Source: Bartonella rochalimae ATCC BAA-1498 (GTDB lineage Bacteria; Pseudomonadota; Alphaproteobacteria; Rhizobiales; Rhizobiaceae). From it: 64,000 bases of DNA. The stretch covers positions 188,320 through 252,319 of the forward strand of contig NZ_KL407337.1 in assembly GCF_000706645.1 (NCBI RefSeq). Direction: 5' to 3'. Position numbers and translations under genes: made by a program. This document shows, in pieces, positions 1 to 10,070 of the stretch; the first letter of the stretch is position 1, and every line of letters starts with the position of its first letter. Below the pieces are notes generated by a model. That model saw only the letters and a program-made list of their open reading frames with translations, was not told the DNA's origin and did not search any database.

Positions 1-161
1 ATAATTTTTTGTTCAGTCAGTATTGGATTTATCAAAACAAAAAATAGCTCGGAAAGAACTTTCAATTTATAATGAGCTAAAAAGGAAAATGTAAGCTCCT
101 ACTTCTTCATCTTTTAAAAAGATTAATAAAACAAACAGATTATGTGAAGGAAAGAAACTGG

Positions 162-233
162 TACGCCCAAGGGGAATCGAACCCCTGTTTCCGCCGTGAA
201 AGGGCGATGTCCTAACCGCTAGACGATGGGCGC
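162..233 (-). tRNA. tRNA-Glu (anticodon UUC)
   Basis: Read on the minus strand this folds as a full cloverleaf. The acceptor stem starts GCGCCCA and pairs with TGGGCGT (one G-U pair at the end), the anticodon loop is CTTTCAC with UUC at positions 34-36, and the T arm AGGGG/CCCCT encloses TTCGATT. The discriminator is A. The genome continues AC after the discriminator, so the CCA end is not fully encoded and would be added or repaired after transcription. It is 72 bases with the discriminator. It stands alone, transcribed leftward, away from glpX. Confidence 0.95.
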
Positions 234-248
234 AGACCAATGATGAGG

Positions 249-277
249 CTTATAGAGAGGATCTTTTTACTTCGCAA
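249..277 (-). promoter_or_regulatory. Probable promoter of tRNA-Glu
   Basis: On the minus strand a -35-like TTGCGA (272-277) is followed after exactly 17 bases by a -10-like TATAAG (249-254). The predicted start of transcription falls at about 242, a few bases before the mature tRNA end at 233. Position and spacing fit a strong stable-RNA promoter; no experimental support can be seen from sequence. Confidence 0.6.
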
Positions 278-337
278 GTCCTATAAGTGATTTTTTTTTA
301 AAAAAATGCATTTTATTGAATTATTTTTTTGAGATAT

Positions 338-362
338 GCCTAGGAGATTATATAATCTAGGC
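338..362. repeat. Hairpin with perfect 14-base palindrome
   Basis: Bases 345-358 (AGATTATATAATCT) read the same on both strands and are flanked by GCCT on the left and AGGC on the right, with a three-base asymmetry. The whole forms an extended hairpin in an otherwise gene-free stretch. On the plus strand it is followed by a short T-rich run, so it could be a decayed terminator or a protein-binding palindrome. Function unknown. Confidence 0.5.
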
Positions 363-964
363 TTATTTTACAAGATTTTAAATGATACAATATCTGATAA
401 CAATCGGTAATACATTTTAGTATACAACAATAGTAATACTTTTATTTTTTCCAATAAAAAAATAGATGAAGATGATCAAGTTAGGGATTTTATAATGTAA
501 TATACTTTTGAGTATTATTTTATTCGTTATTGTAGATTGATTCATAAAAAAGCATTACTAACATAAAAAGTCATTTCAAGAAGATCTGCATCTGCATTTT
601 TTAATAAAAATGAAAATTGTTTATAGAACAATTGACTGAAGTATGGCGATTATATGTTTACTGATCCATTAATAAAACAATCACAAGCTACTGTTTATAT
701 AATGTAAATAAGCTGGAAGAAAATACGCATCGCGAAGCTGAAAATAATGTATATAAAGTGAAAAGAGTTCATTAAAGCAGATAAATATTTACAAGCTACA
801 ATCCTATATAAAGATTCCTAGGTTAGTTAATGAGTACTAAGAGGAATTAGATTATAGTTTTTTTCTTGTGAAAATCTTTCATCTTTGCAAAAGCTGTATT
901 CTTGATATTTAAGAATAAAATGCTAATGTCGTTTTGTGAATACTAATTCAATAGGATTTTTTAT

Positions 965-1954
965 ATGACCCAATCAACTCAAAAGATCTTAAATCGACTC
1001 GATCGTATTTTAACCCTTGAATTAGTACGTGTGACTGAGTATGCCGCTGTTGCAGCTGCGCGTTGGCGAGGACGTGGTGATGAAAAAGCAGCCGATCAAG
1101 CTGCTGTGGATGCGATGCGTCGAGAACTTAATTGTTTACCTATTGATGGCATGGTTGTAATTGGTGAGGGAGAGCGTGATGAAGCTCCTATGCTTTATAT
1201 TGGAGAAAAAGTAGGACTTCAAAATGGAGTAGCTGTTGACATCGCTCTTGATCCACTTGAGGGAACAACTATTTGTGCAAAAAATCTTGCTAATTCACTT
1301 GCTGTGATTGCAATTGCCCAAAAAGGGAATTTACTTTATGCTCCTGATGTTTATATGGAAAAAATAGCTATCGGTCCTGGTTATCCAAAGGGAGTGGTTG
1401 ATATAGATGCGAATCCTGCCGATAATATTCATGCTCTTGCAAAAGCCAAAGGAATAGATGTTAATCAAATTACTGTCTGCATTATGGATCGGCCTCGTCA
1501 TGCAGAATTGATTAATAAAGTGCGTATGACTGGTGCAGCAATTCGTTTAATTAGTGATGGAGATGTTGCTGCTGTTATTCATACAACTGATTCAGAGGCA
1601 ACAGGTATTGATATTTATATGGGTATTGGTGGAGCACCAGAAGGTGTATTAGCTGCGGCAGCTTTACGTTGTACTGGTGGACAAATGCAAGGACGTTTAC
1701 AATTTAATACAGAAGAACAAATTGCTCGTGCTGCCAAGATGGGGATTAAGAATCCTAATAAGGTTTATACAATGGAAGAAATGGCCAAGGGTGATGTTTT
1801 ATTTGCAGCAACAGGTGTAACTGATGGTAATATGTTGTCTGGTGTTAAATTTACTCGTGATTATATTCAAACAGATAGTCTTGTGATGCGTTCATATACT
1901 GGTACAATTCGAAATATTAGAACACAACATAGAAATCAGTTGAAATTTGGCTGA
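965..1954 (+). CDS. glpX: Fructose-1,6-bisphosphatase class II (GlpX)
   Basis: The 329-residue product is full length for class II fructose-1,6-bisphosphatase, the cytoplasmic enzyme that removes the 1-phosphate from fructose-1,6-bisphosphate in gluconeogenesis. Diagnostic motifs are GEGERDEAP near residues 67-75 and DPLEGT near 96-101, which in this lithium-sensitive phosphatase fold bind divalent metal and phosphate. The ATG start is preceded by GGA at short distance. The gene is transcribed alone and ends facing ilvE, with an intrinsic terminator between them. Some members also hydrolyse sedoheptulose-1,7-bisphosphate; that cannot be decided here. Confidence 0.96.
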   Translation: MTQSTQKILNRLDRILTLELVRVTEYAAVAAARWRGRGDEKAADQAAVDAMRRELNCLPIDGMVVIGEGERDEAPMLYIGEKVGLQNGVAVDIALDPLEGTTICAKNLANSLAVIAIAQKGNLLYAPDVYMEKIAIGPGYPKGVVDIDANPADNIHALAKAKGIDVNQITVCIMDRPRHAELINKVRMTGAAIRLISDGDVAAVIHTTDSEATGIDIYMGIGGAPEGVLAAAALRCTGGQMQGRLQFNTEEQIARAAKMGIKNPNKVYTMEEMAKGDVLFAATGVTDGNMLSGVKFTRDYIQTDSLVMRSYTGTIRNIRTQHRNQLKFG

Positions 1955-2005
1955 TGATTTTTAGCTGATATTGCATAAAAATAAGGACGCATTGATTAGA
2001 GAAAT

Positions 2006-2040
2006 ATATCTTTATAAATTTTTGAAGATATTTTTGTTTT
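2006..2040 (+). terminator. Rho-independent terminator after glpX
   Basis: ATATCTT (2006-2012) and AAGATAT (2025-2031) form a seven-pair inverted repeat with a 12-base loop, followed directly by a run of T interrupted once by G. It lies about 50 bases after the glpX stop, in the gap between the convergent glpX and ilvE. The stem is AT-rich and therefore weak. Confidence 0.5.
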
Positions 2041-2052
2041 TTATTATAGATA

Positions 2053-3159
2053 CTATGATAATTGCACAGAGCGTACCCAGCCGTTTTTATCTTCTATATT
2101 TCCTTTTTGTATATCGATAAGTTGTGCACGAAGTTTTTCTGTAATCTCACCATATACTTCATTTCCGATGATACATTCTCCACCTTTATATTTAATACGT
2201 CCGATTGCTGTTATAACAGCAGCTGTGCCACATGCAAAAGCTTCTTTAAGGTGACCATTTTGCACATCTTCTTTCAGTGAATCAAAAGAATAAGGGCGTT
2301 CTTCTATTGTTAAACCCATTTGTTGTGCTAACTTCAAAATTGAATGACGCGTTATTCCTGCTAGAATAGTACCGTTGAGTGCAGGTGTTACAAGTATATT
2401 ATTAGCCATAATAAAGCAAATATTCATTCCACCAAGTTCTTCAATCCATTTTCGTTCAACCATATCAAGAAAAAGTACCTGACTACAATTATTTTGAGTT
2501 GCATTGTTTTGTGCGATTAAGCTTGCTGCATAGTTTCCGCCACATTTAGCAGTTCCTGTACCACCAGGGCCAGCACGGCTGTAGTCTGTTTCGAGACATA
2601 CGCTAATAGTTGTTTTTTGTCCTGTAAAATATGATTCAGCTGGAGATGCTATGACACAAAAGATATATTCTAGAGAAGGATGAACTTTCAATAGGCTGTC
2701 GTTACCAAACATAAAAGGGCGTAAATAGAGGCTAGCATTTGGATGATTAGAAACCCATTTTTGATCAATTTTTACTAATTAGTTCGCTGCATCCAAAAAG
2801 ATACCCTTTGGTAATTCAGGCATAGCTAATCGTTTTGCTGATTCCATAAAACGTTGTGCATTAGCCTCAGGGCGAAATAGTAAAATACGTCCATCCTTTG
2901 CTCGATATGCTTTTAAGCCTTCAAAGATTCCCTGCGCATAATGCAAAATGACACTTGATGGACTAATTTCTAAAGGTTTGTATTGAGAAATAATAGCATC
3001 ATGCCAACCTTTATCTTTAGTCCATTTAATAAGAGCCATATGGTCTATAAAAAATTGACCAAAACCAGGGCTTTTCAGAATTTCTTCACGCTTTTTATCT
3101 GATAAAGGTGAAGGATGTTTATCTATTTTAAACAAAAATGATGATTTAGGAGAATTCAT
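2053..3159 (-). pseudogene. ilvE: Branched-chain aminotransferase, split by one in-frame stop
   Basis: The two halves, 3159-2779 and the continuation to 2053, are in the same frame and together make a full-length (about 368 residues) fold-type IV branched-chain amino acid aminotransferase, a PLP enzyme of Leu/Ile/Val metabolism. They are separated by a single TAA at 2779-2781. Reading through it gives AAN-stop-LVKIDQKWV, where family members usually have a Gln, so one CAA to TAA change would explain it. The motif TAKCGGNYA, with the PLP-binding lysine, sits in the downstream half. The rest is free of frameshifts, so the break is recent, is suppressed, or is a sequencing error. An internal start at 2712 would lack the N-terminal domain. 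Functional state is uncertain. Confidence 0.85.
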
Positions 3160-3429
3160 AAGTTAAACTTTCTGAAACAAGATTTTATTTCTATATCTTT
3201 TGGCAAGATAATAAAAAGTTTCTATAATATTATTATTGGCAATTTTCTTATGTCAATATTTTCATCATATAATATAGACTCTAGCAACTATTAATAGATA
3301 TTCTATTATTAGAATTTTGATTATAATTCGTATCAAGGAGTTTGGAACTTTTATATATACACAGCGTTTTTCGAGATACTGTAAATATTTTTGTCATTGA
3401 ATTATGATTAACAAGTAAAGGAATTCGCT

Positions 3430-3681
3430 ATGATTGAAAAAAAATATCCAATATATGATCAGCAGAAAGCTGTAGAAAAAAGAAACTGTAAATGGTCTAA
3501 TTCAATTGGTAAAAGTATTTTTACTATTATTCTTTCTCTTCTCTTTATTTGGCTTATTGTCGCTTTTTTAGGGTCTTTTTGGAATAAATCATCAGAACAT
3601 ATCCCTAACAGGAATAAGACAGGAGTAAATCAGACAACAACGAATCCAACACAAAATTCAATAGTGCCTCCGATACCTTAA
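3430..3681 (+). CDS. Small single-span membrane protein, unknown
   Basis: This is an 83-residue protein of unknown function. The first 28 residues are polar and basic, followed by one strong hydrophobic segment at about residues 29-49, then a short Asn/Thr/Pro-rich tail. That suggests a protein anchored in the inner membrane with its tail in the periplasm. A good ribosome site (AAAGGA) stands 7-8 bases before the ATG. It is a lone gene between ilvE and the SPOR gene, both on the other strand, and is followed by a hairpin. I recognise no family. Confidence 0.6.
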   Translation: MIEKKYPIYDQQKAVEKRNCKWSNSIGKSIFTIILSLLFIWLIVAFLGSFWNKSSEHIPNRNKTGVNQTTTNPTQNSIVPPIP

Positions 3682-3690
3682 AAAGAACGA

Positions 3691-3712
3691 TACTTTATCA
3701 TTTTATAAAGTA
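3691..3712 (+). terminator. Hairpin after small membrane protein gene
   Basis: TACTTTAT and ATAAAGTA form a perfect eight-pair stem with a six-base loop, ten bases after the stop codon at 3681. There is no clean U-tract behind it, so it may be a weak terminator or a transcript-stabilising stem. Confidence 0.4.
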
Positions 3713-3861
3713 GATTCTGTATAGATAAAAAATGAGATTGACACAAATAAAGAAAATGAAGCATCCTAAAGAATAATTTTGATATTAACTATAACATCTA
3801 GAGAAAGAGAAGAGAACGAATAAAATAGAATGACAGTTGTTTAGGCTGTCATTACATTTGT

Positions 3862-6405
3862 TTAGTTTGTGATAAAACAGCTTCCCCCAGATTGTTTGAT
3901 ATTTTCACAAAGGCTTACAGCTTCATTACGGTTTTGTGTTTGAATTCGAACACGGTAGTAGGTACCTTTCCCTGATATGAGGGCAGATTGAATATTTAAT
4001 GGCCGAGAACCAATAATAGATCCAAATTTAGATTTTATTTTTCTCAAAGAATTTTGTGCTAATTCAGGAGTGGGTTGGGATGAAAGTTGTACATAATATT
4101 TTTCACCATTTTGTACTGCTGTTTGTCCTGAAGAATTTGAATGAGCGGAAGTTGGCATTGGAATCTTTGAATTCAATTGGGCAGGTAAAGGAATTGGTAT
4201 AAGTGAATTTCGAGTTTTTTCTTGAATAGTAGAGATAGCATTACTTTCTGTGATAATGTGGTCAATATCAGTTGTAGGAGTATGTTGCGTTTTTTCTTGA
4301 TTGTTTTCATTGTTCTTTACATCAGGTAATTGTGAAGAAACAGATGATTGTTTTTGAGATTGTTCAGATACAGTTTTTTTAGTCACTTCAGATTGAGCAA
4401 AAGGCTCTTCATTTTTGTAGTGAACTGGATTTACTACAATTGTACCATCTGGTTTTACAACAACAGTTTTAACTTCATGTGTCGGAACAGTATGATTAAG
4501 CGCTGCAGTAATTGCATCTTCAACATAAGCTTCATTAAGGGGAGAAGTTGTAGGATTTTCAGGTTCTTTCTTATTTAACGCTGTTAAATCTTCTGATGGT
4601 GCTTCATTAAGAGAAGAAGCTGTAGGATTTTCGGATCCTTTCTTGTTTAACACTGTTAAATCTTTAGGTGCTTCAGAATTATCAAAAAGAAATTGCTGCG
4701 CATTTTCTTGCTTCTCATTTTTTTCGGTTATCTGTTTGTAAAGATCTAAATTCTGCGTAATATTGCTTTCAGATTCGGTTATTTCTGGTTTGACTTTAAA
4801 AGGCGTATTATCAGCACGAATAATATTTGGACTTTCATTCGTGTCTGATAACATAAAAAAGTGAACATAACTGACAAGACCAATTGCAGCCAAAATAAGA
4901 AAAGCAAGACTTTTAGAGAGAATTCCTACAATAGAAAAACTTTTTGGGGAAGAATTTTCTAATGTATTAGCAGGTATCTCATTTGCATATCCATATTGTG
5001 AATCTTCAGGAAAAGAAGAGTAATAATGTTTCCCATTCTCAGGAGAAGAATAGTTGGTATTTGGTTCTTGAGTATTTATATGTAAATTCGCTGTTAGATT
5101 TTTTTTAGCAGGATAAAAAACTTCACTTTGCTGTTTTTGAGAAAAATTTTTGGTTATAGTGCTACCTACGCCGAATACATCAGTAAATTCTTTTTCTAAA
5201 CCATCATTAGATACATCGTATTTTGGTTCTTCATATGAAACTTCTGAGACCATAATTGGTTCAGTCTGTTCTACTATTTCCTCTGCAAATTTATAGGTAT
5301 CAACATTAGGAGGAGAATTATCGCTATGCGAAGAGTTTTCTATAGGAAAACTATTAGTTTGTGCAATATTAAAAGTCTTTAATGAGGATTGTGTATAATT
5401 TAAATTGTTTTGGTTATGTTGCTCTCTTTGTTCATTATTTTGAGAGTTATTTTTAATACTATGATTATCATTTTTAGTATATTGAATTTGAGCATTATTA
5501 TATAATGAATATTTTGTTTCATTATCTTCTTTTAAAGGTTCTGTTTCATTATGATTAATGATATGCTGTTCTTGTGAAAAGTCTTCTAAACTAACGGATT
5601 TATCAGTGGGTGACGAATCCATCATAGATGAAACATTCGTTGATTTATCCATTGTAGCGCTGTTTATATTTGAAACTGTATTAACAGATGAAGAAAATAT
5701 ACGCGTATCCGTGGAGGAAATTGGTATATTAACTTGACGATCTTCAACAAAATTTTGTTGAGTAGTTGGTCTTTCATATGAGTAATTTACAGATGTATTG
5801 TAAGTATTTTTCTGATAAGCATACTTTGGCTTGACACTATAAATATCTGACTGTTGGTCTTGCATTTGTAAAGGAGTCTTAGCCTCTTTATAAAGAGCTG
5901 CATTAGAAGATATATATCTACTTTGTGTACTCACTTCATCAGGAAAAGAATTTTGTATTTGTGCATTGAAATTATTGGTTTCAAAAGAAGAGTTAATATT
6001 GACAGTTTCTGAGGTGTTTTGTGTTGTCTGAGAGCTTGGGATAGGTAATGGAGAAAGTGTATTTAAAATTTGTTCTTCATTATGAGGAGAATATTCGGCT
6101 ACATTCCTATAGTTTTGGTTGTCGGTATCTAATTGTGGAGCCCATTGTTCATTGTCATCAAATGGTAATTCGCCAACTAAATTATTTTCAGTAATTTCTT
6201 CCAGAAAAGGCAAATCAAATGAAGAAGAGTCTCCAGAATTTTCAGATTCCAAATGTTCCGATTTTAATGAAGAATCAGGATTCTGAGCATTCTTTTTTTT
6301 ATTTTCTAAATTTGAATTGAAAATTTGCGTAAGCCTTTCCACCGGATCATAATGCTCATGATCTTGTTTCATTTCCTCTGGATTTTTGCGATCATTATCG
6401 CTCAT
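3862..6405 (-). CDS. SPOR-domain cell envelope protein
   Basis: This 847-residue protein has three parts. The first roughly 490 residues are a hydrophilic, presumably cytoplasmic region rich in Asn, Ser, Gln and Thr with low complexity. One membrane span follows at about 490-520, and a periplasmic part ends in a SPOR domain (about 768-847, starting near YYVQLSSQPT). SPOR domains bind septal peptidoglycan lacking stem peptides, so a role in division or envelope maintenance is likely. Residues about 577-625 hold two copies of a 24-residue repeat. It follows dgt and argS on the same strand, the order seen in many Hyphomicrobiales. The N-terminal half looks fast-evolving and has no recognised fold. 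Confidence 0.85.
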   Translation of the reverse strand: MSDNDRKNPEEMKQDHEHYDPVERLTQIFNSNLENKKKNAQNPDSSLKSEHLESENSGDSSSFDLPFLEEITENNLVGELPFDDNEQWAPQLDTDNQNYRNVAEYSPHNEEQILNTLSPLPIPSSQTTQNTSETVNINSSFETNNFNAQIQNSFPDEVSTQSRYISSNAALYKEAKTPLQMQDQQSDIYSVKPKYAYQKNTYNTSVNYSYERPTTQQNFVEDRQVNIPISSTDTRIFSSSVNTVSNINSATMDKSTNVSSMMDSSPTDKSVSLEDFSQEQHIINHNETEPLKEDNETKYSLYNNAQIQYTKNDNHSIKNNSQNNEQREQHNQNNLNYTQSSLKTFNIAQTNSFPIENSSHSDNSPPNVDTYKFAEEIVEQTEPIMVSEVSYEEPKYDVSNDGLEKEFTDVFGVGSTITKNFSQKQQSEVFYPAKKNLTANLHINTQEPNTNYSSPENGKHYYSSFPEDSQYGYANEIPANTLENSSPKSFSIVGILSKSLAFLILAAIGLVSYVHFFMLSDTNESPNIIRADNTPFKVKPEITESESNITQNLDLYKQITEKNEKQENAQQFLFDNSEAPKDLTVLNKKGSENPTASSLNEAPSEDLTALNKKEPENPTTSPLNEAYVEDAITAALNHTVPTHEVKTVVVKPDGTIVVNPVHYKNEEPFAQSEVTKKTVSEQSQKQSSVSSQLPDVKNNENNQEKTQHTPTTDIDHIITESNAISTIQEKTRNSLIPIPLPAQLNSKIPMPTSAHSNSSGQTAVQNGEKYYVQLSSQPTPELAQNSLRKIKSKFGSIIGSRPLNIQSALISGKGTYYRVRIQTQNRNEAVSLCENIKQSGGSCFITN
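4531..4675. repeat. Two tandem 72-base units inside SPOR gene
   Basis: Two adjacent units beginning with TTCATTAAG at 4531 and 4603 are similar along their length. In the protein they give units of the type DLTxLNKKxxENPTxSxLNE, 24 residues each, and a third degenerate partial copy (DAITAALN) follows. The unit length is a multiple of three, so copy-number change would keep the frame. Confidence 0.75.
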
Positions 6406-6571
6406 AGGTTTTCTCGCATGAAAATCTGCATTTTTTTATGTACAACTATTAATTCCATTCCATTGTATATTAAACTAATTTACTGTATATTAAATTTAAG
6501 TTTTTACCAATTAAAGAATATACAAAAAATATTCTAAATCAAATACTCATTTTAATATTTATAGAACTTTT

Positions 6572-8338
6572 TCAACGCATTTCTGTTAGTGCTTTTACTC
6601 CAATAATTGTGAGCCCTGATGATAAAATATTAATAATAGCTTGAATTAATCCAAGTCTGGCTAGTGATAATTCTTTATTATCAGGTTTAATAAAACGTAA
6701 ATTAGGATTGTCATTGCCCTTATTCCAATGTCCATGGAAGTTTGATGCAAGGTCATAAAGATAAAACGCTAATCGATGTGGTTCTTTGTAAATGACGGCT
6801 TGTTCAATGATCCGTGGATATTCGGTGAGTTTGCGTATTAACAATATTTCATTCTCATCGACTAATTGGTCAAGATGCGCAATCATTGTACTGTTTGAAG
6901 GATTTTCAGTACGGAAGACTTCTTGCGCTTGACGAAAGACTGAATGACAACGTGCATGTGCATATTGTACATAAAAAACCGGGTTATCTTTCGATTGTTC
7001 TGTTACTTTTGCGAAATCAAAATCAAGAGGTGCTTCGCATTTACGATAAAGCATCATAAAACGAACTGGGTCACGGCCAACTTCTTCTACAACATCACGA
7101 AGAGTAACAAAGGATCCAGCTCTTTTGGACATGCGTACGGGTTGACCATCGCGAAAAAGTTTCACTAACTGACACAAGAGAACAGTTAGTTTGGCTTTAT
7201 TTCCAGAAATTGCTTTTGCTACAGCTTCTAATCGCTTTACATAACCAGTGTGATCAGCGCCTAGAATGTAAATCATTTCATCAAAGTGGCGATTAAATTT
7301 ATCACGAAAATAAGCAACGTCAGCTGCAAAATAAGTATAAGAATTATCTGATTTAATTAGAGCACGATCTTGGTCGTCACCAATGTCAGTTGAACGAAAT
7401 AAGGTCTGTTCGCGTGGTTCCCAATCCTCTACGTTTTTCCCTTTTGGTGGTGGCAGTATACCCTTATAGATATAACCACTTAAAGTAAGATCAGTAATAG
7501 TACTACGGATGGCTTGCGCGTTATTTTCGTAAAGCGTGCGTTCCGAGAAAAAGACATCATGATAAATATTAAGAGCGGCTAGATCTTTGCGAATCATTGC
7601 CATCATTGCATCAATTGCGTGTTCCTGTATTGTAGATAAAGCTTCTTCTTGATCTATAATTAATAATTTGTCACCAAATTTTTTAGCAAGAGATTGCCCC
7701 AATGGTATGAGATATTCACCTGGATAAAGCCCTTCTGGAATTTCACTGATTGTTTGTCCAAGTGCTTCACGATAACGCAACATTACAGAACGGGCGAGTA
7801 CTTTTATTTGTTCACCAGCATCATTGATGTAATATTCTTTAGTAACTTCATAACCAGCAAACTGAAGCAAATTAGCAAGAACATCTCCAATAACAGCACC
7901 CCGGCAATGCCCAACATGCATAGGCCCGGTTGGATTTGCAGAAACATATTCGATATTGATTTTTTTTCCTTGTCCTATTTCAATTTGACCATAGGATATT
8001 CCTTTTTCAATCATTAACTTTAAGGCATTTTGCCAAAATGATTGTTTAAATTTTATATTAATAAATCCAGGGCCGGCTATATTGATGTAATCAATGTCGC
8101 TAACAGATTGATCACTATTGAGGAGCTTTATAATTTTTTCAGCAAGAGCACGTGGATTTAGTCCAACAGATTTAGCAAGTACCATAGCAGCATTTGTTGA
8201 TAAATCGCCATGTAAAGCATCACGTGGAGGGTCAGCAACGATTTTTGATAAATCTAAGATTTCACCATTTTTTCCTTTTATATCAGATAATTCGATTAAT
8301 TTTTTAATTTTATTTTCGAAATTCTTAAAAACATTCAT
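6572..8338 (-). CDS. argS: Arginyl-tRNA synthetase
   Basis: A full-length (588 residues from the ATG at 8338) class I aminoacyl-tRNA synthetase that charges tRNA-Arg. It has the N-terminal Arg-tRNA synthetase additional domain, the HIGH-type signature in [10 protein letters not shown], a KMSKS-type loop seen as VRMSKRAG, and a C-terminal DALR anticodon-binding domain ending in LTEMR. A TTG two codons upstream would overlap the dgt stop, but the ATG is better placed behind GGAATTT. Start lies two bases after the dgt stop codon, so the two are co-transcribed, with the SPOR gene downstream. Confidence 0.96.
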   Translation of the reverse strand: MNVFKNFENKIKKLIELSDIKGKNGEILDLSKIVADPPRDALHGDLSTNAAMVLAKSVGLNPRALAEKIIKLLNSDQSVSDIDYINIAGPGFINIKFKQSFWQNALKLMIEKGISYGQIEIGQGKKINIEYVSANPTGPMHVGHCRGAVIGDVLANLLQFAGYEVTKEYYINDAGEQIKVLARSVMLRYREALGQTISEIPEGLYPGEYLIPLGQSLAKKFGDKLLIIDQEEALSTIQEHAIDAMMAMIRKDLAALNIYHDVFFSERTLYENNAQAIRSTITDLTLSGYIYKGILPPPKGKNVEDWEPREQTLFRSTDIGDDQDRALIKSDNSYTYFAADVAYFRDKFNRHFDEMIYILGADHTGYVKRLEAVAKAISGNKAKLTVLLCQLVKLFRDGQPVRMSKRAGSFVTLRDVVEEVGRDPVRFMMLYRKCEAPLDFDFAKVTEQSKDNPVFYVQYAHARCHSVFRQAQEVFRTENPSNSTMIAHLDQLVDENEILLIRKLTEYPRIIEQAVIYKEPHRLAFYLYDLASNFHGHWNKGNDNPNLRFIKPDNKELSLARLGLIQAIINILSSGLTIIGVKALTEMR

Positions 8339-8340
8339 GT

Positions 8341-9570
8341 TCAAATTCCATGTTGTATTCGAAATAGTGAATCGAAATCATCTGTATGCTTAAATAACCG
8401 ATGGTATTCACGCAAAGCATAATGATCGGTCATACCTGATAAAAAATCAGCAATAAGCCGCGCTAACTCTTGATCGGTTAAATTAGTTATTTTAATGTAC
8501 CAATTTTCAGGCAATAAGTTTGGATTTTCATAATAACAGTTGAATAATTTTTGTACAATAGATTTCGCTATGTTGCGACGTACAAGAACTTTATTGTGAT
8601 AATAAAGATTTTTAAAGAGAAAATCCTTTAATTGCTTTTCTTGAGTAGCCATTCTTGGAGAAAAGGTAATAATAGTTTGTTTCGCTTGATAAACATCATT
8701 TGTGCTCTTTGGTTTGATAAAAGATAAATTTCTTTGTGATTGTTCGATTACATCTTCAACCATGATTGTTATTTGTCGACGTACTAATTCATATCCGCGT
8801 CGAGTTTGGTCAAGTTTAGGATGTTTTTTTTCGATATCTTTTAATAATGAAGCAGTCAAGGAAACTTGCTCGAACTGATCAATTGTTAAAAAGTGCGAAC
8901 GTAGACCATCATCGATATCATGAGCGTTGTAAGCAATATCATCAGCAACTGCTGCGCATTGCGCTTCTAGTCCAGCATAGCAATTAAGCTCAAGATTGTG
9001 TTGTGCGTTATAGTGTAAAATATCGATAGAAACATTTTTATTGTTAGAATGAGGACCTAAAAGAGGACCATTATGTTTCACAAGTCCTTCAAGTGTTTCC
9101 CAGGTAAGGTTTAATCCGCCAAAATCTGCATAACGCTGTTCTAGTTTTGTAACAATCCGTAGTGTTTGTGCGTTATGATCAAAACCTCCATAAGGTGCCA
9201 TTGCTTCATTCAGAGCATCTTCTCCTGCATGGCCAAAAGGTGTATGCCCAAAATCATGCACAAGGGCAATTGCTTCTGCGAGATCTTCATCAAGATTTAG
9301 TGCACGGGCTAATGTACGTGCAATTTGAGAAACTTCGATTGAATGGGTCAAACGTGTCCGATAATGATCACTTTCATCAGCAATAAAAACTTGAGTTTTA
9401 TGCTTAAGACGTCGAAATGCATTGGAGTGAATAATACGATCACGATCACGTTGAAAAGGTGTACGTATCGTACTTTCTGCCTCATAAAATAGTCTGCCAC
9501 GGCTTTTTTGAGGATTCGTGCTATATACCGCTCGAGATTGATAATTGTAATTGATATTGTTTATATCCAT
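8341..9570 (-). CDS. dgt: dGTPase-like HD-domain triphosphohydrolase
   Basis: This 409-residue protein is a deoxyguanosinetriphosphate triphosphohydrolase-like enzyme, expected to split dNTPs into nucleoside and triphosphate. HD-domain metal ligands are visible: His at 76 in RLTHSIEV, and the His-Asp pair at 105-106 within [14 protein letters not shown], with a later Asp in [13 protein letters not shown]. It matches the shorter alphaproteobacterial dGTPase-like subgroup rather than E. coli Dgt. It heads the dgt-argS-SPOR transcription unit and is divergent from the Fe-S carrier gene, with a shared promoter region of 116 bases. Confidence 0.92.
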   Translation of the reverse strand: MDINNINYNYQSRAVYSTNPQKSRGRLFYEAESTIRTPFQRDRDRIIHSNAFRRLKHKTQVFIADESDHYRTRLTHSIEVSQIARTLARALNLDEDLAEAIALVHDFGHTPFGHAGEDALNEAMAPYGGFDHNAQTLRIVTKLEQRYADFGGLNLTWETLEGLVKHNGPLLGPHSNNKNVSIDILHYNAQHNLELNCYAGLEAQCAAVADDIAYNAHDIDDGLRSHFLTIDQFEQVSLTASLLKDIEKKHPKLDQTRRGYELVRRQITIMVEDVIEQSQRNLSFIKPKSTNDVYQAKQTIITFSPRMATQEKQLKDFLFKNLYYHNKVLVRRNIAKSIVQKLFNCYYENPNLLPENWYIKITNLTDQELARLIADFLSGMTDHYALREYHRLFKHTDDFDSLFRIQHGI

Positions 9571-9686
9571 TGCAAGTTATCCGTTCTCACCTTAAATTTA
9601 GAATCATTTATTATTAACAAAATTCTATGTATTTTGGATACTCTTTCTTTACAATTGAGTTCACTAATTCAAGGATCTAGTAGCGT

Positions 9687-10010
9687 ATGAGTGTAAATAT
9701 TTCAGATATTGCTGCCAAACAAATTGCACAGATACTTGCAGAGCAACCTGGAAAAACAGCTTTACGTATTTCTGTTGAAGGGGGAGGATGTTCTGGCTTT
9801 TCTTATAAGTATGATTTGGTCTCTGAAAGTAAAGAAGATGATTTTGTTATTAAAAAAGATGGAGCGGTTGTATTTATTGATTCAATATCTTTTCCTTTCA
9901 TGGAGGGAGCTGAAATTGATTTTGTCGATGATCTTATGGGGCAATCTTTTCAAATTCATAATCCTAACGCTACTTCATCATGTGGTTGTGGTGTGAGCTT
10001 TTCAATTTAG
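9687..10010 (+). CDS. erpA: A-type iron-sulfur carrier (ErpA/IscA family)
   Basis: A 107-residue HesB/IscA/SufA-type carrier that receives Fe-S clusters from a scaffold and hands them to apo-enzymes. The three conserved cysteines are present: Cys35 in GGGCSGF, and Cys99 and Cys101 in the C-terminal SSCGCGVSF motif. Length and motif spacing are normal. It lies divergent from dgt, as in many Hyphomicrobiales. Assignment to ErpA rather than IscA or SufA rests on this context and is moderate. Confidence 0.88.
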   Translation: MSVNISDIAAKQIAQILAEQPGKTALRISVEGGGCSGFSYKYDLVSESKEDDFVIKKDGAVVFIDSISFPFMEGAEIDFVDDLMGQSFQIHNPNATSSCGCGVSFSI

Positions 10011-10070
10011 AATAATTACTTTTCTATATTACTCCTTGAAAAGATTACCAATTTGATCAACAATGTGAAA

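Larger units (their letters stand above)
241..964. other. Gene-free stretch between tRNA-Glu and glpX
   Basis: Apart from the tRNA promoter and the palindrome near 350, this 720-base region holds no convincing reading frame on either strand. It is very AT-rich and all frames are broken by many stops. It may be a gene that has decayed beyond recognition, which is common in reduced host-adapted genomes, but no homologue could be recognised. The glpX promoter must lie in its right part. Confidence 0.5.

Noticed and set aside
5-94. Thirty codons open from the left edge, ending KQKIARKELSIYNELKRKM and TAA
   Set aside because: A stop at 2-4 closes the frame on the left, there is no start codon, and I recognise no family; too short to call even as a gene fragment.
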